Source: Xanthomonas sp. 10-10 (lineage in GTDB: Bacteria > Pseudomonadota > Gammaproteobacteria > Xanthomonadales > Xanthomonadaceae). Taken from it: a DNA stretch of 64,000 nucleotides. A model generated the notes under the pieces. It saw only the letters and a list, made by a program, of their open reading frames with translations, made no database searches and was not told the DNA's origin. The DNA is taken from positions 2,480,001 through 2,544,000 of the forward strand of contig NZ_CP144460.1 in assembly GCF_040182365.1 (NCBI RefSeq). Reading direction: 5' to 3'. How positions within the stretch are numbered: position 1 is the first letter of the stretch; every line of letters begins with the position of its first letter. Positions 16,355-24,438 of the stretch are shown piece by piece. The position numbers and the translations under genes are program-made.

Positions 16355-17758
16355 TTATCCCGCTCGCGCAAGCAGCGGTTTGTTGTTACGGCGGCGCTCG
16401 CGGGCCGGGGCGATGTCCAGTTGTTCGCGGTACTTGGCCACGGTCCGGCGCGCAATATTAACGCCCTGACGCGACAACAGGCCGGCGATGGCTTCGTCGG
16501 CCAGCGGGCGACCCGCCGGCTCGCTCTCGATCAAGCGACGCACCATGGCCTTGACCGCCTGGCCGGAGACACTGGCGCCTTCGAGCCGCACGGCGAAGAA
16601 ATGCTTGAGTTCGAAGGTGCCACGCGGGGTTTGCAGGTATTTGCCGGTGGTGATGCGCGAAATGGTGGATTCGTGCATGCCGATCTCGTCGGCGATTTCC
16701 TTCAGGGTCAGCGGTGCCATCGCTTCTTCGCCGCGCGCCAGGAAGGCGGCCTGGCGTTCGACGATTGCACGCGTGGCGCGCAGCAGGGTTTCGTAGCGCA
16801 TCGACAGGCCGCGGGTCAGCCAGCGCGCTTCCTGCAACATGTCGCGCAGCGGCTGTGCGGCATCGCCGGCCTCTGCCAGCGCGCGTTCGTGCACAGGGTT
16901 GATGCTGACGCGATGGGTGGTGGCCGGGTTCAACGCCACGCGCCAGCTGCCATCGGCATGCCAGGCGAGCACATCCGGAATCACGCTGGCGTTGCTTTCC
17001 TGCAGCAGGTCGTCGCCCGGACGCGGCTGCAGCGACAGGATCAGCCGCACCGCTTCGCGCGCATCGTCCACTTCGGCATCGTGCGCACGCGCCAGCAGCG
17101 CGTAGTCGTGGCTGGCCAGCAGATCCAGATCGCCGGCCAGGATGCGCGCGGCCAGATGACGGGCCGGCACGCGGCCGGGCAGGGCGCTCAACTGGGCTTG
17201 CAGGCATTCGCGCAGGTCGCAGGCGGCCAGGCCCGCCGGGTCGCCGTGCAACAGGCGGTGGCGGCTCGCTTCCACTGCCTCGACAGTCATACCCAGGCGC
17301 GTGGCGCCGAGCTGCTGCAGCGTCGACAGTGCCTCGGTCAGATACCCGGCATCGTCGGTCTGCTCCAACCAGAACGCGGCGGCCCCCAATGCGGCCTCGT
17401 CCAGGTCCAGCGCCAGTTCGCGCAGGATGCGCACATGCGGGTCGGTGGACTCGCCGGCGGCCACGCGCTGCATGCGGTCGTCGTCGCCGTCGTTCCAGCT
17501 ACTGCTCTGCACGTCCCACATCGTGCTTTCCGGCAGCTCGTCGAAGGCGGCGACATCGCTGGCGCCATCGTCGTTGGTGGCGGCCTCGTCCCCGTTATCG
17601 GCCAGCTCTTCCAACTCCAGCAACGGATTGGTTTCCAGGGCGCGACGGATTTCCAGTTCCAACTGCATGCCGTCCAGTTGCAACAGACGGATCGACTGCA
17701 GCAGCTGCGGGGTGAGGTGCAGTTGCTGGCCAAGCTGGGCGGAAATGGTCGTCTTCAT
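16355..17758 (-). CDS. rpoN: RpoN2, RNA polymerase sigma-54 factor
   Basis: The 467-residue sigma-54 has the N-terminal activator-interacting region QLHLTPQLLQSIRLLQLDG and the acidic region II. The core-binding and HTH regions follow (LTLKEIADEIGMHESTISR), ending in the RpoN box ARRTVAKYRE near residues 436-445. Xanthomonas carries two rpoN genes, and the flagellar copy next to vemR-fleQ is named rpoN2. It reads the GG-N10-GC promoters of the flagellar and glycan operons in this window. Confidence 0.95.
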   Translation of the reverse strand: MKTTISAQLGQQLHLTPQLLQSIRLLQLDGMQLELEIRRALETNPLLELEELADNGDEAATNDDGASDVAAFDELPESTMWDVQSSSWNDGDDDRMQRVAAGESTDPHVRILRELALDLDEAALGAAAFWLEQTDDAGYLTEALSTLQQLGATRLGMTVEAVEASRHRLLHGDPAGLAACDLRECLQAQLSALPGRVPARHLAARILAGDLDLLASHDYALLARAHDAEVDDAREAVRLILSLQPRPGDDLLQESNASVIPDVLAWHADGSWRVALNPATTHRVSINPVHERALAEAGDAAQPLRDMLQEARWLTRGLSMRYETLLRATRAIVERQAAFLARGEEAMAPLTLKEIADEIGMHESTISRITTGKYLQTPRGTFELKHFFAVRLEGASVSGQAVKAMVRRLIESEPAGRPLADEAIAGLLSRQGVNIARRTVAKYREQLDIAPARERRRNNKPLLARAG

Positions 17759-18011
17759 GGAAGCGCTTCCGAAGGGCGCTGCATGCAGCAGCGATGGAAC
17801 GCATCTTGCAGGACAAAGCGACGGGTTTCTAATCAGGGAGTCAGGTGAGGTGGCTCATGATTTTCCTGACAGTGTGTCGGGAATCCCCTGACAGGATGGG
17901 CGAGCTCAAGCGTGCCTGACGGAATTCCGTCACTGTTTTCGTTGCGGCAGCCCTGTGCGGGCCGCGCCGGGTCCTTCGAGCCACCGATACGGCGATTGCG
18001 GCTGCAATCGC
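17759..18011 (-). promoter_or_regulatory. Leader/promoter region of rpoN2 with operator-like repeats
   Basis: The gap contains a perfect 16-bp palindrome, TGACGGAATTCCGTCA (17917-17932). It also holds two plus-strand copies of CCTGACAG (near 17864 and 17887), the first within an imperfect palindrome TTCCTGACA-GTG-TGTCGGGAA (17863-17883). Such spaced dyads suggest a binding site for a dimeric regulator of rpoN2, but the protein is unknown. No -24/-12 box is seen here. Confidence 0.4.
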
Positions 18012-18644
18012 TCAGACCAGTTCGTTGTGATGCTTGGCGGCCAGCAGGACCAGGTCGTTGGCGCGACGGCAGCCCAGCGACTCCATCATGCGCGCGCGAT
18101 GGGTCTCCACCGTCTTGACGCTGATGCCCAGGTCGGCGGCAATTTCCTTGTTGCTCTGGCCGCGACCGATCTCGCGCAGGATCTCGCGCTGGCGCGGCGA
18201 CAGCGCCGCAATACCCACTGGTTTTTCGCGGCCCAGCATCGGCGCAATCATCTTGGACGAGATCTGCGGGCTCAGGAACACCTGGCCGGCAGCGGCAGCG
18301 CGCAGCGCCAGTTCCAGCTCCAGCGGCGCAGCGTCCTTGACCACGAAACCGACCGCGCCACGATCGAGCGCATCGCGCACATGCACCGGGTCGTCGTGCA
18401 TCGACATCATCACCACATGGGTGCGTGGTGCGGCGCGCAGCACGTCGGTCATGGCGTCCAGACCGCTACGGCCAGGCAGGGACAGGTCCATCAGCACCAG
18501 ATCCGGGCGATGCAGGGATGTCATGTCCAGGGCTTGTTGCGCGTTGCTGGCCTCACCGACGACATCGATGCCGGCAAAGGTTTGCAGCAGCCTGGACAGG
18601 CCTGCACGGACAAGGGTGTGATCGTCGACGATGATGACTCGCAC
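18012..18644 (-). CDS. NarL/FixJ-family response regulator (LuxR HTH)
   Basis: I chose GTG 18644 (VRVIIVDDHTLVRAGL); upstream codons of the open frame are not protein-like, and 210 residues is normal for the family. The receiver domain has phosphorylation site VLMDLSLPGRSG and Lys in GFVVKDAA. The C-terminal LuxR-type HTH is LSPRQREILREIGRGQSNKEI and onward. No partner kinase adjoins it. It follows the fliD-fliS-fliT-pilZ run on the same strand and may be transcribed with it. Its targets are unknown, though motility is likely by position. The ribosome site is weak. Confidence 0.85.
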   Translation of the reverse strand: MRVIIVDDHTLVRAGLSRLLQTFAGIDVVGEASNAQQALDMTSLHRPDLVLMDLSLPGRSGLDAMTDVLRAAPRTHVVMMSMHDDPVHVRDALDRGAVGFVVKDAAPLELELALRAAAAGQVFLSPQISSKMIAPMLGREKPVGIAALSPRQREILREIGRGQSNKEIAADLGISVKTVETHRARMMESLGCRRANDLVLLAAKHHNELV

Positions 18645-18714
18645 GGCGCAGAAGAGACCTTTTTTCGGTATGGGGCACCTTAGCCGACCCGGCGCCCGGC
18701 GCCAACCATCGGGA

Positions 18715-19287
18715 TCAGCGCTGGCGGCGGGCGTCGGCGATCTGACGGCGATGCAGACGAAACAGATGACGTTCCAGAGCCTCCTGCAACCCGGGTGAGA
18801 GTGGCGCGAACCGCAGCCAAAGCCACTGATCGTGACCATCGCCTGCGCTGGCCAGTACCTCGGCGGGAAGCTGTACCAATTCAGGAAGCCAGTCGGACGG
18901 TTGCAGGCAGACGCTGCCGGTCGTGCCCGGCACGTGGCTGGTTGCGCAATTCAGGCGGATCCCGCGGACCGACCAATGCACCATGGTCTGGATCAGGCCG
19001 CTGTCGCCCTGGCGCACCAGGCGGCCGATCAGCGCGAGCATCAGATCGAGCTTGGCATCCATCCGCTGCACCAGCAGCGGCAGTTCGCCACGGTCTTCGC
19101 TGCTCTCATCGCTACGCAGGTCTTCGACCTGGCCCAGGCTGCGCAGCAGCGTCTCTGCGGCACTGTGCGAGCCCGCATCGGCATCGGCACCGGCGCGGAA
19201 GCCGGCCGGCAGACGCAGTTCGCAACTGAGCGTGTCGGCAAACAGCTCGGCATCGGCGGAGGGCGCGAGTGTGCCGAGCGCGGTCAT
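18715..19287 (-). CDS. PilZ-like (atypical) flagellar-cluster protein
   Basis: The 190-residue protein has a central helix (LPLLVQRMDAKLDLMLALIG) followed by a beta-rich C-terminal half (VHWSVRGIRLNC, GSVCLQPSDWLPELVQL). This architecture resembles PilZ-like c-di-GMP-related proteins of Xanthomonas. The canonical RxxxR and D/NxSxxG ligand motifs are not evident, so it may not bind c-di-GMP itself. Its ATG overlaps the fliT stop by one base (TGATG), implying co-translation with the filament chaperones. A role in motility is inferred. Confidence 0.55.
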   Translation of the reverse strand: MTALGTLAPSADAELFADTLSCELRLPAGFRAGADADAGSHSAAETLLRSLGQVEDLRSDESSEDRGELPLLVQRMDAKLDLMLALIGRLVRQGDSGLIQTMVHWSVRGIRLNCATSHVPGTTGSVCLQPSDWLPELVQLPAEVLASAGDGHDQWLWLRFAPLSPGLQEALERHLFRLHRRQIADARRQR

Positions 19288-19580
19288 CAGATCCGTCCGA
19301 CCCGGGCGTAGGCGCGGCTGGCCGACGAGGAGGTGCGCTGGGCGCGGATCAGATCCAGGAGCTTGCGGCGGCGTTCGAGCATCATCCGCATCAAATCCTG
19401 CTGCATCGTCTGCAAGGTCTGCAGCGCGTCGCGGTCCTGGCTCAGATCCGCGTGCTGCGCATACTCGCGCAAGTGCAGGTCGTGGCTGTCGAGCAGGAAC
19501 GGCATCGCCTCGAAATCCTCTTGCGCCATGGCAAGGCGGAGGTCGGCGATTTCGGCTTGGAGGCTTTGCGCGCTGTGCAT
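19287..19580 (-). CDS. fliT: FliT-like flagellar export chaperone
   Basis: The 97-residue helical protein (MHSAQSLQAEIADLRLAM to ERRRKLLDLIRAQRT) lies right after fliS, the usual place of fliT, and has the size and amphipathic-helix pattern of FliT/FlgN chaperones. FliT guards the FliD cap protein before export. Sequence conservation in this family is low, so the call rests mainly on size, composition and position. Confidence 0.65.
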   Translation of the reverse strand: MHSAQSLQAEIADLRLAMAQEDFEAMPFLLDSHDLHLREYAQHADLSQDRDALQTLQTMQQDLMRMMLERRRKLLDLIRAQRTSSSASRAYARVGRI

Positions 19581-19588
19581 GGCTGGAC

Positions 19589-20002
19589 TCAGGAAACCGC
19601 AGCGAGGCCGCGTTGTTCGAGGGGAATGGAGTTCCACGCCGAATCGATTTCGCTGAGCAGATCCAGCGCTTCGGTCAACGCGGTCTCGTCGTTGTGCAGG
19701 TTGGCAGCGGTCAGGCGCTGCATGACGTAGTCGTACAGGGCCGACAGGTTACCAGCGATTTCGCCACCGGCTTCGTGATCGAGCGAGCCGTTCAAATGAC
19801 CGACGATCGCGCAGGCTTCGCCGATGGCCTTGCCCTTGCGTGCCTGGTCGCCCTGCACCATGCAGGCCTGGGCCAGGCGGATGCGCTGGCAGGCACCGGC
19901 GAACAACAGCGACACCAGCTTGTGCGGGTCGGCTTCGGTGACGCTGGTGGACACGCCGACCTTGCGGTATTGCTCGGCATACTGACGATTGGAACCGTAC
20001 AT
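19589..20002 (-). CDS. fliS: FliS, flagellin export chaperone
   Basis: The 137-residue protein starts MYGSNRQYAEQYRKVGVST and contains EADPHKLVSLLFAGACQRI and a later LYDYVMQRL, the family hallmarks. FliS binds the FliC C-terminus in the cytoplasm and prevents premature polymerisation. It lies between fliD and fliT as usual. The longer open frame to 20074 lacks a better start. Confidence 0.93.
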   Translation of the reverse strand: MYGSNRQYAEQYRKVGVSTSVTEADPHKLVSLLFAGACQRIRLAQACMVQGDQARKGKAIGEACAIVGHLNGSLDHEAGGEIAGNLSALYDYVMQRLTAANLHNDETALTEALDLLSEIDSAWNSIPLEQRGLAAVS

Positions 20003-20153
20003 GGATGACTCCCTCAATTGGCTGGCCTTCGCTGGTCCCGGAGCGGGGTGCTCCTGCGACAACGCTCCTGCCAAGAGGCAAGGCCGACATCACGATAGGT
20101 ACTTCTTGTATCGGCAACATCGGCGTACGACTTGAGGACTGGCATCACGGAAA

Positions 20154-21479
20154 TCAGCTTGTCAGCAGGCTGCTGAGCGAGCTGGTGCTGCTCTGCAGCT
20201 TGCTGATCATGGTTTCCATCGCGGTGAACTGCGCGGTGTAGCGATCGGAGAGCTTGGTCATGCGCGCGTCGAGGTCGTCCAGGTCGGACTCGTAGCCCTT
20301 GATGGTCTTGTTCAAGCTGTCCGAACGCAGGGTCAGGGTGCCATTGGTGGCGTTGACGTTGCTGTCCAGCAACTTGGTCATGGCCGAGCCGTATTTGCTG
20401 TCCTTGCCGAACACCTCGGCAGCGGCGCCGCCGTCGGCGGCGATGGCGGTGTCGAACTTGCCGCCGTCGAAGCTCATCACGCCATCCTTGTCGATGTTCA
20501 GGCCCAGCGCCTTGAGTTCGGTAAGGTTGCCACTGACCTGGCCGCGCAGTTGCTGCTGCAGGCTGCGCACCAGCGAGTCGCCTGTCAACGCCGCGGCGGT
20601 CTTGGTGGTGGCGTCGTAGGCGCTGCTCTTGGCCAGCAAGGTATTGGCGGTGTTGTAGGCGGCCGCGTAGGCGGTGAGGTTGGCCTTCAGGCCGCTGGTG
20701 TCGGCCGCAACGCCCAGGTTGACCTTGGTGCCTTCGGCGGCCTTGGTCAGGTTGAGCACCACGCCCGGCACGATGTCGCTGATGGTGTTGGAGCTGGACG
20801 TGCGCTCGAAGCCGTCCACGCGCACCAGCGCATCGGCGGCGGCCACGGTCTGGTTCAACCCGCCGGTGACGCCGGGGCCATAGGTGAGCCCGCTCAGGCT
20901 GGGGTCGCTGGCACTGACGGTCAATGCGCCCTTGGTGCCGGAGTCGACCGCGTTGAACACTAGGTGCTGGCCATCGTTGGCGGTCACCACGCTGGCAGTG
21001 ACGCCCTTGCCGCCGGCGGCCTTGTTGATGGCGGCGGCGATGTCGGTGAGCTTGTCGGTGCCGCTGATGTCCACGGTGATGCTTTTGTCGCCGTAGCCAA
21101 TGGTCAGCGTGCCGCTGCCGACGGTGGCATCGGCGGTGAACGCGCCGGAGGCGAGCTTTTGCGCGCTGGCCAGCGAGACCACTTCCACCGAGTAGTTGCC
21201 GGGAGCGGCCGAACTGGTGGTGGTGGCGGTAAAGCCGGCATCGGTGGGGACCGTGGCCTTGTAGGCGTTGGTATCGGCGCTGCTGACGACCTTGTCCAGC
21301 GCAGACTTGAGCGTGGTCATGCTGCTCTTGATCTGGCTGATGGCCGACAGCTGCGTGGTCGCTGCGGTGCCGGCCTTGTTGATGCGCGCCTGCTCCGGAT
21401 CCTTCTGACGGGATACCAGGGTGGACACCACGGTGGGGATATCCAGCCCGGAGCTGGACGTACTGATCACCGATGCCAT
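20154..21479 (-). CDS. fliD: FliD, flagellar filament cap (HAP2)
   Basis: Start ATG 21479 (MASVISTSSSGLDIPTVVST) follows GAGGAATGCAAC. The 441-residue protein has the FliD N-domain, a Ser/Thr/Ala-rich variable centre and the C-terminal coiled segment (LDDLDARMTKLSDRYTAQFT). It forms the pentameric/hexameric cap that folds flagellin at the filament tip. It has its own sigma-54 promoter about 115 bp upstream, separate from the sigma-28 promoter of fliC. Confidence 0.95.
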   Translation of the reverse strand: MASVISTSSSGLDIPTVVSTLVSRQKDPEQARINKAGTAATTQLSAISQIKSSMTTLKSALDKVVSSADTNAYKATVPTDAGFTATTTSSAAPGNYSVEVVSLASAQKLASGAFTADATVGSGTLTIGYGDKSITVDISGTDKLTDIAAAINKAAGGKGVTASVVTANDGQHLVFNAVDSGTKGALTVSASDPSLSGLTYGPGVTGGLNQTVAAADALVRVDGFERTSSSNTISDIVPGVVLNLTKAAEGTKVNLGVAADTSGLKANLTAYAAAYNTANTLLAKSSAYDATTKTAAALTGDSLVRSLQQQLRGQVSGNLTELKALGLNIDKDGVMSFDGGKFDTAIAADGGAAAEVFGKDSKYGSAMTKLLDSNVNATNGTLTLRSDSLNKTIKGYESDLDDLDARMTKLSDRYTAQFTAMETMISKLQSSTSSLSSLLTS

Positions 21480-21594
21480 GTTGCATTCCTCGTCTGGGCA
21501 TCCGGACAGCGGATGCATGGGATTACCAGACGGGTATCGGCCGCATCCGGGGGGACTTGAGCGGTGCCGATACGTCTGGCTGACCGCAACGCTG

Positions 21595-21611
21595 ATGCAA
21601 CTTCCGTGCCT
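21595..21611 (-). promoter_or_regulatory. Sigma-54 promoter of fliD-fliS-fliT
   Basis: The minus strand reads AGGCACGGAAGTTGCAT: GGCAC, N5, TTGCAT with exact 10-base GG to GC spacing. It lies between the fliC terminator and fliD. Confidence 0.8.
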
Positions 21612-21650
21612 GCCGCGTCAATCGCCCGGCGTCAAAAAATCCGCGCCCAC

Positions 21651-21680
21651 AAAAAAGCCCCTCCGAAGAGGGGCTTTTGA
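21651..21680 (-). terminator. Rho-independent terminator of fliC
   Basis: On the minus strand a stem AGCCCCTC-TTCG-GAGGGGCT is followed by TTTTTT, a textbook terminator 35 bp after the fliC stop. Confidence 0.9.
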
Positions 21681-21714
21681 TTCGCTGCAAAGCGCTGCTG
21701 ATGCCTCAGGCAGG

Positions 21715-22914
21715 TTACTGCAGCAGGCTCAGCACGTTCTGCGGAACCGACTTGGCCTGGGCCAGCATCGCGGTACCGGCCTGCTGCAGGATCTGCGTGC
21801 GGGTCAGTTCGGCGGTTTCCTTGGCGTAGTCGGTGTCGCGGATACGGCTACGCGAGGCCGACAGGTTTTCCGAGGTTGCGCTCAGGTTGGCGATGGTGGA
21901 GGTGAAGCGGTTCTGCACCGCACCCATGTCGGCGCGCGAGGAGTTGACCGCTGTCAGCGCCTTGTCGACGATTTCCAGGGCCTTCTGCGAGCCGGAGAAC
22001 GTGGAGATATCCAGGCTGCTCAGGGTCGACGCGGTGGAGCCGGAAGCGGCCGAGGCGGTGGTGATGCCGGCGCCGACGGTGATGCCGGTGGCGCTGGAGG
22101 TACCGGCGGTCAGCGAGGTGAAGTCCTGGCCAGCCTTCAGCGATTCGATCTGCACCGTACCGTCGGTCTTGATCGAGGCGTACATGCCGGTCTGGTCCAG
22201 CTTGTCGTTGATGGCCGCAGCGACCTTCTTGTTCACGTCGGCAGCGGTGTCGCCGGAAGCGACCTTGACGTCGGCGATGGTGACGCTCTTGGCCGCGCCG
22301 CTGGCATCCTTGAACGACAGGCTGATGCCGCTGACCGAACCCGACGCGGTGGCGGTGCCGGTCACGCCAGCGCCGGAGACGGCGGCGGCGAAGTTGGCCT
22401 TGCCCAGCGAATCGACATTGGCGTCGACGATGCTGTTGATGCCGATGGTCTGGCCGGCGTCGGCGCCGACCTGGAACAGCGCGCCGGAGAAGTCGCCGTT
22501 CAACAGCTTGGTGCCGTTGAAGTTGGTCTGGTTGGCAACGCGGTCGATTTCGGCGGTGAGCTGCTTGACTTCCGAGTTCAGCGCGTCGCGGTCGGTGGCC
22601 GAGTTGGTGGCGTTGGACGACTGCACCGACAGCTCGCGGATACGCTGCAGGTTGCTGCCGATTTCGACCATTGCGCCTTCGGCGGTCTGGGCCAGCGAGA
22701 TGCCGTCGTTGGCGTTGCGCGAGGCAACGTCAAGGCCGCGGATCTGCGTGGTGAAACGCTCGGAGATCGCCAGACCTGCGGCGTCGTCCTTGGCGCTGTT
22801 GATGCGCAGACCAGACGACAGACGCTGGATGCTCGTCGACATGCTGGCGCTGCTGGTGTTGAGGTTACGCTGAGCGTTCAGCGACATTACGTTGGTGTTG
22901 ATTACCTGTGCCAT
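21715..22914 (-). CDS. fliC: FliC, flagellin
   Basis: The 399-residue flagellin starts at ATG 22914 (MAQVINTNVMSLNAQRNLNT) behind AGGAGA. The D0/D1 domains are conserved at both ends (C-terminus GTAMLAQAKSVPQNVLSLLQ). The centre (about 170-310) is Ser/Thr/Ala-rich and variable, offering O-glycosylation sites. The flg22 epitope region is residues 30-51; residue 43 is Asp, the canonical residue. Only one flagellin gene is present in the window. Transcription is from a sigma-28 promoter with a leader of about 190 nt. It is the presumed acceptor of the glycan made by the 1-14 kb island. Confidence 0.97.
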   Translation of the reverse strand: MAQVINTNVMSLNAQRNLNTSSASMSTSIQRLSSGLRINSAKDDAAGLAISERFTTQIRGLDVASRNANDGISLAQTAEGAMVEIGSNLQRIRELSVQSSNATNSATDRDALNSEVKQLTAEIDRVANQTNFNGTKLLNGDFSGALFQVGADAGQTIGINSIVDANVDSLGKANFAAAVSGAGVTGTATASGSVSGISLSFKDASGAAKSVTIADVKVASGDTAADVNKKVAAAINDKLDQTGMYASIKTDGTVQIESLKAGQDFTSLTAGTSSATGITVGAGITTASAASGSTASTLSSLDISTFSGSQKALEIVDKALTAVNSSRADMGAVQNRFTSTIANLSATSENLSASRSRIRDTDYAKETAELTRTQILQQAGTAMLAQAKSVPQNVLSLLQ

Positions 22915-23232
22915 TTTGATTTCTCCTAAGCGATTTTTCCGGCAAGGGGGACTTGCCCGGAGCCTCCGCAGGGGGGCCATCAAGTTGGCCGTTGCCGCTG
23001 CTGAGATGAATAACGGCGTTGCGTCGGGAACCTTTAGCGAAATCCAGTATTTTTTTACTGTTTTTCTGCTGCGGGACGAAATGCGTAAGCGTTGTGTATC
23101 AAGGGGTTTGGTTTATTCGGCAGCACCCCGTCAATCTTTAGCGTTGGTATAACTGTTCGAAAAATAAACTCCGTCCGCCTGCGCAAGTGCTCACGCGCAG
23201 GAGCGAAGAAAACGCAGGTTTTCTGCTGCAAA
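22915..23232 (-). promoter_or_regulatory. Long 5' leader and promoter region of fliC
   Basis: The 318-bp gap between flgL and fliC holds the sigma-28 promoter (listed separately) and a leader of about 190 nt. The leader carries AT-rich and purine-rich stretches and an AGGAGA ribosome site. Such long flagellin leaders often allow post-transcriptional control. No gene is seen. Confidence 0.6.
23113..23140 (-). promoter_or_regulatory. Sigma-28 (FliA) promoter of fliC
   Basis: The minus strand reads TAAA, 15 bases, then GCCGAATAA. This is the FliA consensus (TAAA-N15-GCCGATAA) with a single insertion-like difference. Confidence 0.85.
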
Positions 23233-24438
23233 TCAGCGGATCAGGTTGAACAAGGACGAGGACTGCATCTGCTGAAAAATGGTCTGAGCGGCCTGCAGGG
23301 AGGCCTTCTCGAGTTCGTACTGCCCGATCGCCGAGGCGTAGTCCAGATCGCGGATCGACGACAAGGTGGTCTTGAGCGTGACTTCGTTGGATTCAAGCAA
23401 GGAGTTGGCGTTGTCGATGGCCGACAACTGCGCGCCGCCGGAGGCGCGCGCATCGATCATCTTCGACGAAGCCTGTGCGATGTCGCGCATGGAGGTCTGC
23501 AGCGTATTGATCATCGCCGCCTTCTGCGGCTGGGTCAGCGTATCGGAGTTGAGCGCGCCGACCAGATCGTCGATGGTGGAGAACACGTCCTTGGTGGTGG
23601 AGGCGCCGATCTGGAAGCTGTCGCCGACCGCCGGTGCGCCGCTGATGCGCATGCGCACGCCGGCTGCGGTGATGTCGTCGCCATCCTTATAGGTGCCGGT
23701 GCTGACCACCGTATTGGTGCTGTCGCGCACCTCGTAGGTGTCGGCGGCGGTGAACTGCACGCTGTAGCTGCCGCCGTTCCAGCTGCCGGTACTGGCATCG
23801 CGGCTGAAATCCAGCAACAGCCCGGTGCCGGTATTGGCGTTGGAAGGGTGCGCGTCCACGGTGCCGTCGCCGGTGCGGATACGCATGAAGATTTCGCTGC
23901 CAGGCAGGGTGTCGCTGACAAAGGTGTCCGGTGCCACTTCGACCTGCTTCTGGGTCTGGTCGCCGTTGTAGACGACGCCGCCATTGCTCTTGATGAACGG
24001 CGCGCTGCCATCGGCGGTGCCGCCGAACAGATAGCGCCCGGTGCCGTCGGTGCTGTTGGCCAGGCTGACCATGCTGTCGCGCAACGCGGTCAGCTCCGAG
24101 GCGATCGCCTTGCGGTCGTCGGGGCTGAGCGAGGAATTGTTGGCCTGCACCGCCAATTCGGTGACGCGCGCCATTTTGTCGCCGGCTTGCGAGAGCGCGT
24201 TTTCCTGCAGGCCCAGGCGGTTCTGCACGTTGTTGGCGTTCTCGCCGAAACGCGTGATCGCGGCCAGCGCACGGTCCAGGCCCACTGCGGTGCCCGCGGC
24301 GACCGGATCGTCCTTGGCGGTGACCAGGCGCTGGCCGCTGGACAGCTGCGACTCGAGCTGGTTCAGCCGCGTCTGCTTGGCGCCCATCGAGGCGATCGAC
24401 TGGCTGTACATCATGCTGGTGGAGATACGGTCGGTCAT
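23233..24438 (-). CDS. flgL: FlgL, hook-filament junction protein (HAP3)
   Basis: The 401-residue protein starts MTDRISTSMMYSQSIASMGA and ends QAAQTIFQQMQSSSLFNLIR, with flagellin-like coiled ends. It joins the filament to FlgK. The ATG overlaps the flgK stop by one base (TGATG). The open frame extends much further upstream but only as a shadow of flgK. Confidence 0.93.
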   Translation of the reverse strand: MTDRISTSMMYSQSIASMGAKQTRLNQLESQLSSGQRLVTAKDDPVAAGTAVGLDRALAAITRFGENANNVQNRLGLQENALSQAGDKMARVTELAVQANNSSLSPDDRKAIASELTALRDSMVSLANSTDGTGRYLFGGTADGSAPFIKSNGGVVYNGDQTQKQVEVAPDTFVSDTLPGSEIFMRIRTGDGTVDAHPSNANTGTGLLLDFSRDASTGSWNGGSYSVQFTAADTYEVRDSTNTVVSTGTYKDGDDITAAGVRMRISGAPAVGDSFQIGASTTKDVFSTIDDLVGALNSDTLTQPQKAAMINTLQTSMRDIAQASSKMIDARASGGAQLSAIDNANSLLESNEVTLKTTLSSIRDLDYASAIGQYELEKASLQAAQTIFQQMQSSSLFNLIR

